A stretch of 64,000 nucleotides of DNA from Nocardia goodfellowii (GTDB lineage Bacteria > Actinomycetota > Actinomycetes > Mycobacteriales > Mycobacteriaceae): contig NZ_JAGGMR010000001.1 in the NCBI RefSeq assembly GCF_017875645.1, forward strand, positions 5,890,001-5,954,000, in the 5' to 3' direction. A model generated the notes under the pieces. It made no database searches and was not told the origin of the DNA. It was given only the letters and a program-made list of their open reading frames with translations. The first letter of the stretch is position 1; each line of letters starts with the position of its first letter. Made by a program: the position numbers and the translations under genes. Positions 17,929-27,912 of the stretch are shown piece after piece.

Positions 17929-18690
17929 TTATCGCGGCCCGATGCGTTGCCGGGGCCTGCGCACTCGCCCCCGGGCGACGAGTTCGACAGTGACCGCGAC
18001 AGCGCACGATTGAGCGAGCAGCAGACCCAGCAGCACCAGCACCTGCACGGCGGCCGCTTGGGCCGCTGAGCCGCTGGCCAGCAGTACACCTACGAAAGCG
18101 CCCGGCAGCGTGACCAATCCGACGGTGCGGGTCTGATCGACGCCGGGCAGCAACGCGTCGGTGGCGGTCGGGCGGATCACTTCCAGCCGTGCGGCACGGT
18201 CGGTGAAGCCGAGGCTCAACGCGGCCTCGACTTCGCCGCACCGCTCGGTCAGCGCATCCAGCGCCCGCCGGGCGGCCAATGAGGTCGCGGTCATGGTGCC
18301 GCCCAGCAGGATTCCGCCGATGGGCACCACCGCGATACCGGTCAGCGGGACGACTCCGCTGACCAGCATCGGCGGCAGCGTCACGAGCAGTCCCGCGCCG
18401 AGGCACATCGCCAGCCACGCCGCCGACCATCCCGCCCGGGCCCGGCGTGCCGCGGTGCCGACCGCCGCACCGAACATGACCAGCAACACCAGCACCGATG
18501 ACCACAGCTGCGCCAACGCCGCAGCGAGAACCACGGCGACACCGGCCAGCTGAAGCACGGCCCGCCCGGCCGCGAACGGCGGCACGGTCAGCGGCCCGAG
18601 CCGGGCAACCCGATAGATCAGCGCCGCCCCCGCCACGAACGCCAGGCACAACAGCGCCAGTCCGATCCCCGGTGTCACGACCGTGTTCAA
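17929..18690 (-). CDS. FetB-like ABC transporter permease (UPF0014)
   Basis: 253 residues, about seven TM helices. Family blocks are present: IGGILLGGTMTATSLAARR, EVEAALSLGFTDRAA, and DQTRTVGLVTLPGAFVGVLL. FetB with its ATPase partner FetA exports iron in Escherichia coli. No ATPase gene lies next to it, which is unusual. The divergent gene codes for an iron-containing redox enzyme, which fits a metal theme. Convergent with the VOC gene with only six bases between stops. Confidence 0.8.
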   Translation of the reverse strand: MNTVVTPGIGLALLCLAFVAGAALIYRVARLGPLTVPPFAAGRAVLQLAGVAVVLAAALAQLWSSVLVLLVMFGAAVGTAARRARAGWSAAWLAMCLGAGLLVTLPPMLVSGVVPLTGIAVVPIGGILLGGTMTATSLAARRALDALTERCGEVEAALSLGFTDRAARLEVIRPTATDALLPGVDQTRTVGLVTLPGAFVGVLLASGSAAQAAAVQVLVLLGLLLAQSCAVAVTVELVARGRVRRPRQRIGPR

Positions 18691-18831
18691 GCGGCGACTC
18701 GCACGGTCACGCCGGTAAGAAGCTTCACGGCCTCATCATTGCGGGCCCGGATACCGCCGGGAAATCGAGCCGTACCGGCGGGCTCGACTCGCCCAGCGGG
18801 TGTCCTGGTCGGTTCCCGAACAACCCAGCAA

Positions 18832-18868
18832 AATGTGATTTCCAGCGTTGTCGATCGCACGTCACATT
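18832..18868. promoter_or_regulatory. AATGTGA / TCACATT inverted repeat
   Basis: Perfect 7-bp arms AATGTGA and TCACATT separated by 23 bases, lying between the divergent permease and iron-enzyme genes, about 60 bp before the latter. The spacing is too long for a classic CRP site (N6). It may mark a looped or paired operator; untested. Confidence 0.25.
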
Positions 18869-18926
18869 CGTCCAGGCTCCCGAGTTCGATCACTCCGCCG
18901 ATTAACAGCGGCCGAACGGGTAACCG

Positions 18927-19943
18927 GTGATCATGACCAGCGTTAGCGATACGGCACTGTCGTTTCTCCCGGAACCGCGCGGCGACCTGTCCGCGGCGGT
19001 GGTGGAACTATTGCGCCGACCGCCGGACAGCGCCGTCACCTTGCCGGATCAGCCGAACGCCGATCCGTTCGGTGACGACCTGCAGCTGGCCCTGCACACC
19101 TGCTATGAGCTGCACTATCGGGGATTCGAGGCGGTCGATTCCGGCTGGGAGTGGAATCCCGATCTGCTGCGCTTCCGGGCCACTCTGGAGCGGCCGTTTC
19201 TCGCCGCGTTGCGTGACGTGGTGGCGGGTGGCACGGATATCGATGCCGAACTCGACCAGTTGCTGGTGGAGCCGGTCGAGTCGACGGGTGTTAGTCAATT
19301 TCTGTTGGATGAGGGCGAATGGTGGCAGGTGCGTGAGTATTTCGTGCACCGTTCCATCTATCACCACAAAGAGGCCGATCCGCAGGCCTGGGTAATCCCG
19401 CGGGTGCGCGGGCAGGCCAAGGCGTCGCTGGTCGCCGTGGAGTTCGACGAGTTCGGTGGCGGGCGCGGCGAACGGGTGCACGCGCAATTGTTCGCGGACC
19501 TGCTGGCGGGAGCCGGGCTCGACCGCGGCTATCTGCGTTATCTGGACGTGGTGCCCGCCCCGATGCTGGTCGAGGTCAACATGATGTCGCTGTTCGGCCT
19601 GCACCGGGCGTTGCGCGGCGCGCTGGTCGGCCAATTCGCGGAGGTCGAGATCACCTCGCCGACCGGATCGCGCCGCATGGTCGGAGCCCTGGAACGTCTC
19701 GGCGCCGACCCGGCCTGCATCCGGTTCTACAGCGAGCATGTGGAGGCGGACGCCGTCCATGAACAGGTGCTGCGCCGTGATGTGATCGGAACGCTGTTGG
19801 CCGAGGAACCGGACTTGACCGAATCGGTGGTCTTCGGAATCCAGGCGACGAATTGGGTCGCGGATCATTTCGCCGATCACGTGCTGACAAACAGCTGGCG
19901 GCAAGGACGCAGTTCGCTACGGCGGGAGCTCGCCGAGAACTGA
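18927..19943 (+). CDS. iron-containing redox enzyme, heme-oxygenase fold (HDO family)
   Basis: 338 residues (GTG start; an ATG two codons on is equally likely). The helical HDO pattern is visible: WWQVREYFVHRSIYHHKEAD carries Glu and His ligands, EFDEFGGGRGERVHAQLF has the E-x6-7-H cluster, and FYSEHVEADAVHEQVL gives E-x-H-x-E-x-D-x3-H, matching the diiron site of heme-oxygenase-like oxidases. Members use dioxygen on small substrates. The neighbouring CDGSH iron-sulfur protein, convergent 3 bases after the stop, and the Mtq2-like gene form a recurring trio. Confidence 0.8.
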   Translation: MIMTSVSDTALSFLPEPRGDLSAAVVELLRRPPDSAVTLPDQPNADPFGDDLQLALHTCYELHYRGFEAVDSGWEWNPDLLRFRATLERPFLAALRDVVAGGTDIDAELDQLLVEPVESTGVSQFLLDEGEWWQVREYFVHRSIYHHKEADPQAWVIPRVRGQAKASLVAVEFDEFGGGRGERVHAQLFADLLAGAGLDRGYLRYLDVVPAPMLVEVNMMSLFGLHRALRGALVGQFAEVEITSPTGSRRMVGALERLGADPACIRFYSEHVEADAVHEQVLRRDVIGTLLAEEPDLTESVVFGIQATNWVADHFADHVLTNSWRQGRSSLRRELAEN

Positions 19944-19946
19944 GCG

Positions 19947-20162
19947 CTATTGGCCGGTCCGGCGGGCCCGTTTCCGATGACTGGTGTCGCAGAACGGAAA
20001 GTTCTTGCTGCGCCGGCACATACAGAGCGCGACCAGGAACCGGTCGGAAGTGTGGACGGCGCCGTCCTCGGTGACGACCTCGACCGGTCCCTCGATCAGC
20101 GCGGGTCCGCCCTTGACGAGGGTGACCCGGCGACGGTCTTCAGCGTTCGATGCGGTCGGCAC
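19947..20162 (-). CDS. CDGSH iron-sulfur protein
   Basis: About 71 residues. The C-terminal motif CMCRRSKNFPFCDTSH gives the C-x-C-x8-C-x3-H ligand set for a redox-active 2Fe-2S cluster. The N-terminal strand part (GPALIEGPVEVV and RFLVALCMC) matches small bacterial CDGSH proteins. The GTG start used (VPTASNAED) overlaps the last 23 bases of the upstream methyltransferase gene; an ATG seven codons earlier is possible. Likely an electron-transfer partner for the adjacent iron enzyme. Confidence 0.85.
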   Translation of the reverse strand: MPTASNAEDRRRVTLVKGGPALIEGPVEVVTEDGAVHTSDRFLVALCMCRRSKNFPFCDTSHRKRARRTGQ

Positions 20163-20796
20163 GAATAACCACCAACTCTTCATAGCGCCGGCCGGGCGGG
20201 ATGAAGCCCGCGGCTTCCAACCACTGTGCGCGCCTGCTCAATACCGGACCGAAGCCGACCGTCTGACGATCCACGATCGCCGCCTTCAGCTTGTTCTCGC
20301 GGAGCAGATCGAGGGTCCGCTCGGATCCGCACAGCTCGGATTGCACGATCAGCGCGATTCCGCGCGGCGCCAGTAACCGGGGCAGTTGGGTGCAGAGCTG
20401 ATCCAGGATGGCTCGTCCGTCCCCACCGGCGTCCCAGGCTCGGGCCGGACCGTGGGTGGGCAGCGGTCCCGCGCTCGGCACGTAGGGCGGATTCGCCAGC
20501 ACCACATCGAAAGTGCGGTCGCCGAGGACCTGAGCGAAGTCGCCGCGGAGCAGTTCGATCGGCAGCCCGTGCAGCCGGCTGTTGGCCCACGCCGTCATGA
20601 TCGCCCGCCGGGAGACATCGACGGCCACGACCTCCGCCGCGCCCGCGCGGGCGGCGACGAGAGCGAGCGCGCCGGTCCCGGTACACGGGTCCAGGACCCG
20701 CGCGTCGGCGGGAAACGCGGCGTCGGCCGCCGCCCGAGCGAGCAGCCAGGTGTCTGTTTGCGGGCGATAAACGCCCGGCATCCGTAAGAGTCGCAT
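20140..20796 (-). CDS. HemK2/Mtq2-like protein methyltransferase
   Basis: 218 residues: GVYRPQTDTWLLARAA opening, SAM motif I VLDPCTGTGALAL, and the catalytic VLANPPYVPS (NPPY) that marks glutamine/adenine N-methyltransferases. HemK2-type enzymes methylate release factor Gln or other proteins; actinomycetes have PrmC separately, so this is a paralogue with unknown substrate. Its 3' end overlaps the CDGSH gene, so the two are coupled. Confidence 0.82.
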   Translation of the reverse strand: MRLLRMPGVYRPQTDTWLLARAAADAAFPADARVLDPCTGTGALALVAARAGAAEVVAVDVSRRAIMTAWANSRLHGLPIELLRGDFAQVLGDRTFDVVLANPPYVPSAGPLPTHGPARAWDAGGDGRAILDQLCTQLPRLLAPRGIALIVQSELCGSERTLDLLRENKLKAAIVDRQTVGFGPVLSRRAQWLEAAGFIPPGRRYEELVVIRADRIER

Positions 20797-20866
20797 TGAT
20801 CGCGGAATACCTCGATTCCGAAGATCAAAACGTGCCGATAACGCGACGAACTGGGACGACGAAGCT

Positions 20867-21832
20867 CTAGACCAGAGAGTGCGCGAGGACGTCGTCGAGG
20901 CGGCGGCGCGGAGTTTCCGGTAGCTGAGCCGCGTGCTCGGTGCGCCCGGTGCGGACCATTACCTGCGGATACTGTCCGTCGCACAGGGCGAACCTGATCT
21001 CCTCGCGTAGATCGGGCACACCCAGCGGCTCGGTTTGGACGCAGGTGGCCAGGCCCAGGTCGGTCGCCGCGAGCAGGAAGGCGCTGAGGGACTCGCCGGC
21101 CCGCAACTGGGCCATGCGGTCGTCGCGCTCGGTGGAGATCATCATCCAGGTCGCCGCGTCCGGTGCGGGATGCGGATCGATCAGCACGGGGTCGTTGAAG
21201 GCCCGGCCGGGCAGGGCGTCCTCGGTGCGGATGGTCGTGATGTTGCGGGCGGGTACGCCTTCCCGACTGTCGCGGCGACCACTCCACTCGGCGAGTTCGA
21301 TCTGGTAAAGCACGTCGTCCGCGTGCTGTTCGGCGGCCCGGCGGATCAATTCGCGCAACGCGGGCCGGTCGTCGGCGGCCACGGTCCGCACGGCCGCGCC
21401 GAATCGGGTGGCGTGCTGCGCCACGGCTTTCAGATAGGTGGCGGGTCCGGGCTCGAATCGGCGGCGATCGCTGCGGCGGCGCATCATGGCCGCCGCCATA
21501 TCGATATCGGCGGCGGTGGAGCGGTGTGGTGCCAGGTGCACGACGGCGAGGTGTTCGGGCACGTCGGGATTCGGCAAACGTTCGATCTCGCTGCTCCACC
21601 CGAGCGCACGCAGCGCCACCCGCAGGTGGTGCAGGACCGTCCCACAGCTCAGGATCAGGGCGCGCTGCTGCGGATCTGTCGCGGTGAGATGACGGGAGGT
21701 GTCGGCGTAGAGGTGCAGATGATCGTTCATCAGCTGCCAGCGCCACGGCTGCGAGTTGTGGACGGAGGGCGCCCGCTGGGCCAGGCCGACCGCCGCCCTG
21801 ATGGTCTCGAAGCCGGGGTTGTCGCACATCAT
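20867..21832 (-). CDS. Acg-family FMN-dependent nitroreductase-like protein
   Basis: About 321 residues. The opening RAAVGLAQRAPSVHNSQPWRW is the FMN-binding start of the Acg group; RRRSDRRRFEPGP and FLLAATDLGLATC are also typical. Mycobacterial homologues (Acg, Rv3131) belong to the DosR dormancy regulon and bind FMN with an occluded active site. The ATG at MMCDNPGFE was chosen; starts up to 24 codons upstream are possible. Divergent from the RibD-like gene with an operator-like repeat between them. Confidence 0.85.
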   Translation of the reverse strand: MMCDNPGFETIRAAVGLAQRAPSVHNSQPWRWQLMNDHLHLYADTSRHLTATDPQQRALILSCGTVLHHLRVALRALGWSSEIERLPNPDVPEHLAVVHLAPHRSTAADIDMAAAMMRRRSDRRRFEPGPATYLKAVAQHATRFGAAVRTVAADDRPALRELIRRAAEQHADDVLYQIELAEWSGRRDSREGVPARNITTIRTEDALPGRAFNDPVLIDPHPAPDAATWMMISTERDDRMAQLRAGESLSAFLLAATDLGLATCVQTEPLGVPDLREEIRFALCDGQYPQVMVRTGRTEHAAQLPETPRRRLDDVLAHSLV

Positions 21833-21913
21833 GCCGAAACACACATCCTTTCGGAGCCGGATCATTCCGCTTTCCACGCTGCCGACCGGGCACCCTTCCG
21901 GCACCGATCCGTT

Positions 21914-21941
21914 GGTCCCAAATGGATGGGACCTTCGACCC
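21914..21941. promoter_or_regulatory. GGTCCCA / TGGGACC inverted repeat with DosR-like half sites
   Basis: Perfect 7-bp arms GGTCCCA (21914-21920) and TGGGACC (21927-21933) with six bases between. Overlapping this, GGGACCTTCGACCC (21928-21941) matches 11 of 14 bases of the DosR core GGGAC-TTTAGT-CCC as I recall it. It lies about 100 bp before the Acg-type start and about 50 bp before the divergent RibD-like start. Confidence 0.4.
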
Positions 21942-21988
21942 GGGAACCTTGACCGGAGATGGCAGGTTTATCCGGCACGATGGCGTGC

Positions 21989-22531
21989 ATGGCAACCGTG
22001 TACTACACCGCGACCAGTCTCGACGGCTTCCTGGCGGACCGGAACAATTCGCTGGACTGGCTGTTCGAGGTCGACGACGACGGACATACCGAGCAGGTCA
22101 CCTCCGCGTTCCGCGCCGGCGTCGGCGCGATGTGCATGGGTGCGACGACCTATGAGTGGATTCTGGCGAACGACGAACCCGGCGGGTGGGCGAAATGGTA
22201 CGGCGATACGCCGTGCTGGGTTTTCACCCACCGGGAATTGCCCGAGATTCCCGGCGCGAACTTGCGTTTCGTCTCCGGCGACGTCGCGCCGATACACCGG
22301 GAGATGACCGAAGCCGCTGAGGGCGGCAACATTTGGCTGTTCGGCGGCGGCGAACTCGTCGGGCAATTCGCCGATGCCGGACTACTCGACGAGATCGTCG
22401 CCTCGGTCGCCCCGGTGACCCTCGGCGGCGGCGCGCCGCTGCTCCCCCGCCGTATCCTGTCCTCGCGCCTGCGACTCACCGACATCGGGCGATTCGGTCA
22501 GTTCGCGATGCTCACGTATCGGCTGACTTAG
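21989..22531 (+). CDS. RibD C-terminal/dihydrofolate-reductase-like protein
   Basis: About 180 residues from MATVYYTATSLDGFLADRN; the nucleotide-binding GGGELVGQFADAGLLDEI and late APVTLGGGAPLLP segments are classic for the RibD_C group. These are NADPH-dependent reductases of small molecules, but few stand-alone members have known substrates. An ATG three codons upstream is possible. Likely co-regulated with the divergent Acg gene through the repeat between them. Confidence 0.85.
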   Translation: MATVYYTATSLDGFLADRNNSLDWLFEVDDDGHTEQVTSAFRAGVGAMCMGATTYEWILANDEPGGWAKWYGDTPCWVFTHRELPEIPGANLRFVSGDVAPIHREMTEAAEGGNIWLFGGGELVGQFADAGLLDEIVASVAPVTLGGGAPLLPRRILSSRLRLTDIGRFGQFAMLTYRLT

Positions 22532-23162
22532 GCGGAATCCGAACCGCTATCTCGCCGCCCAATTCGTAGCCGCCGTCCAGGCGTAGTTCGTCTCCGCTCC
22601 AAAACCGGCCGGGGTCATACCAATTGGGGCTGCGGTGTTGCGGCAGCAGTCCCATCGACTGGTAGGTCGTGGCCACGATCTCCGCGCAGTACGCGCTTTC
22701 CAGTTGCCGGGCCTCGCGCCGGCGGCGCGGCAGCCGGGCCCGGCCCCGAAGCCAGCGGCCCGCGAGACCGGCGGTGGACGGGAACGGCGTTCCGTCGAGC
22801 CGGGCGATGGTGCGCAGCACGCTGTCTTCCATCTGTTGGGTTGCCGGACGGTTCAATTGGCGCAGCCACGCCCGCTGACCGTAGCGGTGCGCCCACACCA
22901 GGACGGCATCGCGCAGATTGTGTAACTGCACGCCGCGGTGCGCGCTGCCCGACCACATGTCGGGCAGCGATCGACCGAGCTCCGCGTGCCAGATCAAGGC
23001 CGGTAGATCGTCGAGCACGACCGACATGCCGACATGGTTCACCGGACTGTTCGTCGTCATGCGAATCGCGCGATCGGCCGCCGAATGTCCACGGAACAGC
23101 CAGATGTCACCGGTTCTGGTGAGCTCGAGCGCCCGATCGAGACTGATGCTCGTCCCCGTCAT
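22512..23162 (-). CDS. permuted papain-fold (YiiX-like NlpC/P60) protein
   Basis: 216 residues. RTGDIWLFRGHSAADRAIRM and SPVNHVGMSVVL supply the His of a circularly permuted papain core, and YCAEIVATTYQSMGLL supplies the Cys after it, the order expected for the permuted group (YiiX/LRAT-like). Members hydrolyse or transfer acyl/peptide bonds, often on lipids or wall fragments. No signal peptide is visible. The gene converges with the RibD-like gene and their ends overlap by 20 bases. Confidence 0.7.
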   Translation of the reverse strand: MTGTSISLDRALELTRTGDIWLFRGHSAADRAIRMTTNSPVNHVGMSVVLDDLPALIWHAELGRSLPDMWSGSAHRGVQLHNLRDAVLVWAHRYGQRAWLRQLNRPATQQMEDSVLRTIARLDGTPFPSTAGLAGRWLRGRARLPRRRREARQLESAYCAEIVATTYQSMGLLPQHRSPNWYDPGRFWSGDELRLDGGYELGGEIAVRIPPKSADT

Positions 23163-23180
23163 GGCAGTAGCCTATGCGGT

Positions 23181-23435
23181 ATGAGGTGGTGGAAGGCAGT
23201 GGGTTTGGCGGGTGCGGCCGGCGTGGTCGCGACCGGAGTGGTCGTCGCGCGCGCCGAACGCCGTCGCCGCGCCTACACCCCGGAGCAGGTTCGCGAGCAA
23301 TTGCACGTGCGATTCGCGCAGGCGACCTCGGCCGCGGCCATCGAACCGCCCGCACCGGCACCGGCGGCCGGCACCCGCTTCCGGCGCCTTTTTCAGCGCG
23401 TCAAAGGCGCCTTGCGCCGAGGAGATTCGCGCTAG
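23181..23435 (+). CDS. small membrane-anchored hypothetical protein
   Basis: 84 residues: one N-terminal TM helix (WWKAVGLAGAAGVVATGVVV), an Arg-rich junction, then a short basic cytoplasmic tail with an Ala/Pro linker. Composition and position (divergent from the papain-fold gene, 18 bp between starts) support a real gene; many actinomycetes have such single-span proteins. Function unknown. Confidence 0.6.
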   Translation: MRWWKAVGLAGAAGVVATGVVVARAERRRRAYTPEQVREQLHVRFAQATSAAAIEPPAPAPAAGTRFRRLFQRVKGALRRGDSR

Positions 23436-23951
23436 CGTCACACCCTCAGCTACAGGTCCGCATCTTCCAGGTTGGAACGGTCCTCATCTGGGTATTGAAC
23501 CTTCATGGCCGTCGTCGAGAGGTGGAGTGGCAAACAACGTGCTATCGGTGCGGCCGAGGATTGCTTTCGGTGCCGACTTTGCCGAGATACAAGCCGCGAG
23601 GCTTCGAGTATCGAAGGGGATTAGGCCGATGACTCTCCTTTATCCGCAGTCGATCTATCAGAACCTGTACGACTGCCTTTCCGACCCAGGTGAACTCGGC
23701 GTCATCGACGCGATCCGGGCCGCGGAAATCCACTCCGATTGCTCCGAGCGATGCCATCCCCGGCAGCGCGCTCAGCAGGCGATCGCGTCCGCGGGCCCAG
23801 GCCGGCTCGCGGTGCGGGCAGCGGATCCGGAGCCGGAAGTGCACGGCCCGTAACTCCAGCCGGTCACGAAAGATCTTGCCGAAACCGCAAGAACTCGTGC
23901 CAGTTTGCCCTCCGTCTGCCGACACTGAGCTCCTCGACAGAAGGAGCTCCG
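23436..23951. other. 516-bp region without a convincing gene
   Basis: Short frames exist on both strands: a 74-residue plus-strand frame from 23629 beginning MTLLYPQSIYQNLYD, and a minus-strand frame 23542-23925 containing FRDRLELRAVHFRLRIRCPH. Neither matches a family, and they overlap each other. Third-position GC is lower here than in neighbours in 23440-23700. It may hold a decayed gene. The right end carries the hairpin and RBS of the next gene. Confidence 0.4.
23927..23949 (+). promoter_or_regulatory. hairpin that hides the hydrolase ribosome-binding site
   Basis: GAGCTCCT, seven-base loop, AGGAGCTC: a perfect 8-bp stem whose 3' arm contains the AAGGAG ribosome-binding site of the lipoprotein hydrolase, ending two bases before its ATG at 23952. 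Such a fold would block initiation until opened. Confidence 0.5.
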
Positions 23952-24956
23952 ATGCGCATTACGCGACCCCCGACCCCCCTCTCCGCACGCACATTAGCGA
24001 TTGCCGCGCTGGCGGTCCTTCTGCTGGCGGGCTGCTCCACCCCCGCCGCCGGGGACATACCGGCCTACGCCGCGGCCACCCACGACGACCCCGAGTTCAA
24101 CCGCACGTTCCGGCACGAGTTCGCCGACGTCGACGGGGTACGGATGCACTACGTGACGGGCGGCAGCGGCCCCGCGCTGGTGCTGCTGCACGGCTGGCCG
24201 CAGACCTGGTACGGCTGGTGGCAGATCATGCCCGCCCTCGCCGAGCGCTACACCGTCTACGCGGTCGACCTCCCCGGTCTCGGCGACAGCACCGGCACAC
24301 CGACCGGCTACGACAAGGCGACGCTGGCGCGCTACGTCCACACCTTGATGACCGATCGGCTCGGCGTGCGCGACGCTCGCATCGCCGGACACGATTTCGG
24401 CGCGGCGGTGGCGTTCCACTACGCCGCCCAATTCCCCGCCGACACCGCACGCCTCGCCTACCTGGACCTTCCGCTGCCCGGCCCCGGAATCGACGCGGCC
24501 ACCTACCGAACCATGAGCTGGCACATCGCGTTTCATGCCCAGCCCCGCGTTCCCGAAGTCGTCGTCGGCGACGACGTCCGGGCTTATCTGGCGCTGTTCT
24601 ACCCGCAGGTTTCCTTCGGCGGCACAGCCTTCGGCGGCACCTCGGACCGCTCCCCCTTCACCGACGCCGAGATCGACGAGTACGCGCGCACATACCGGCG
24701 CCCCGGTGCGCTGTCCGGCGGCTTCGAGCTCTACCGCAGTCTCGGCCAAGACGTGCGGGACACCACCGCCGTCGCACCGACCAGCGTCCCGGCCTTGCTG
24801 CTGGCGGCCCAGGGACAAATCGATCCGGTGCGAGCCACCGCGGCGCCCCGGCTGACCAACATCGTGCGCGCGGTCGATGTGCCGCACGCCGGTCACTGGC
24901 TCGTCGAAGAGAACCCGCGGTTCGTCACCACCGAGCTGATGCGCTTCCTGGAGTGA
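23952..24956 (+). CDS. lipoprotein alpha/beta hydrolase (epoxide-hydrolase-like)
   Basis: 334 residues. The N-terminus is a lipoprotein signal with lipobox LLAGC, so it is attached to the outer face of the membrane. The hydrolase core has oxyanion LLHGWPQTW, nucleophile elbow AGHDFGAAVA (Asp nucleophile) and a late His in VPHAGHWLVEENP. The Asp nucleophile points to an epoxide hydrolase or dehalogenase-like reaction. Translation may be controlled by the hairpin over its RBS. The next gene, catalase, is 89 bp downstream with its own RBS. Confidence 0.85.
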   Translation: MRITRPPTPLSARTLAIAALAVLLLAGCSTPAAGDIPAYAAATHDDPEFNRTFRHEFADVDGVRMHYVTGGSGPALVLLHGWPQTWYGWWQIMPALAERYTVYAVDLPGLGDSTGTPTGYDKATLARYVHTLMTDRLGVRDARIAGHDFGAAVAFHYAAQFPADTARLAYLDLPLPGPGIDAATYRTMSWHIAFHAQPRVPEVVVGDDVRAYLALFYPQVSFGGTAFGGTSDRSPFTDAEIDEYARTYRRPGALSGGFELYRSLGQDVRDTTAVAPTSVPALLLAAQGQIDPVRATAAPRLTNIVRAVDVPHAGHWLVEENPRFVTTELMRFLE

Positions 24957-25045
24957 GGACACCGGACGGGCGGGGCGGACAGCGGTTTACGCCCGGCCGA
25001 GCGGGGCACCACCCTCCTATCTGTCCGCTCAAAGGAGGTTTCTCG

Positions 25046-27199
<2,154 letters not shown>

Positions 27200-27205
27200 T
27201 CGACA

Positions 27206-27235
27206 AGCCGACGGGCGGGCGACCGCCCGTCGGCT
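27206..27235. terminator. strong bidirectional terminator hairpin
   Basis: AGCCGACGGGCGG, loop GCGA, CCGCCCGTCGGCT: a perfect 13-bp stem between the convergent catalase and SnoaL-like genes, serving both directions. Confidence 0.8.
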
Positions 27236-27777
27236 CAGCGGGATTCCCGCCCGGAAGCTCTGCGCGCCAACGCACGTAAGCCGAACCGAGCCGTCAGACC
27301 GGTGCGGGCCAGTCCGAAGATGGTTCTGCCGCCGCCCCGCGCGGGCGCATCCTTCGCCGAAGCGAACCAGACCTGGAAATTCGCCGGGCTGATCGGGAGC
27401 GAGATGTGTTCGTGCGAGATCGACCACTGGCCGTTCACCCGTCGAAGGCACACGGTCTCGCGCACCCATATCGACAACTCGATCCCGCCCTTATGCTTTC
27501 CGGAATCGAGATGGAGCATATTCGCGAAGGCGACATCTCCACTCGTGACAATGCTGAGGTCGTGCGTTTCCAGACCGATGGGCCCCTGGTAGCCGTCGAA
27601 CCACCGCACAAAATTGCGGCGCACGTCCTCGGTCCCGGTGAACCGCAAGGGCGCGACGGCGTCGTAGTAGACGATGTCAGGGGAATAGAACGACATCAGT
27701 CGATCGATGTCCTTCGACCGCTGCGCCTCGGTACGGCTCGCCAGGAACGCCCTGATCTCAGATTCACTCGAAGTCAT
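27235..27777 (-). CDS. SnoaL-like (NTF2-fold) protein, paralogue A
   Basis: 180 residues. IRAFLASRTEAQRSKDIDRL, then FYSPDIVYYDAVAPLRFTG, then THDLSIVTSGDVAFANMLHL and WSISHEHISLP give the NTF2-like cone fold of the YybH/SnoaL group. These are small ketosteroid-isomerase-like enzymes or ligand binders. It is about 55-60% identical by eye to the 47.2-kb paralogue but has an extra basic tail of some 35 residues. A SigJ/ECF41-type promoter lies 40 bp before the ATG. The longer upstream frame would run through that promoter, so MTSSESEIR is the start. Confidence 0.85.
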   Translation of the reverse strand: MTSSESEIRAFLASRTEAQRSKDIDRLMSFYSPDIVYYDAVAPLRFTGTEDVRRNFVRWFDGYQGPIGLETHDLSIVTSGDVAFANMLHLDSGKHKGGIELSIWVRETVCLRRVNGQWSISHEHISLPISPANFQVWFASAKDAPARGGGRTIFGLARTGLTARFGLRALARRASGRESR

Positions 27778-27816
27778 CGTGTCTCCGTTCGAAAGTTGCT
27801 GTGGTTTCCGTAGTCC

Positions 27817-27843
27817 GACGACGCAGCCGGGAGGGATGTGAGG
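27817..27843 (-). promoter_or_regulatory. ECF41 (SigJ)-type promoter before SnoaL-like paralogue A
   Basis: On the minus strand CCTCACA, exactly 16 bases, CGTC, then GGACTAC. The known ECF41 promoter is TGTCACA-N16-CGTC. The same design precedes the other SnoaL gene and sigJ in this window. Confidence 0.75.
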
Positions 27844-27912
27844 TCGCAACGCGGGATGCGCGCGGTAGCCGGGGTTGGAAGTCTCCGGAGTGACCCTTTA
27901 GCCTCGGTAACC

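Noticed and set aside
23690..25045. Long in-frame extension upstream of the catalase start
   Set aside because: It runs through the hydrolase gene in another frame and is Arg-rich; the catalase has a strong RBS and ATG at 25046.
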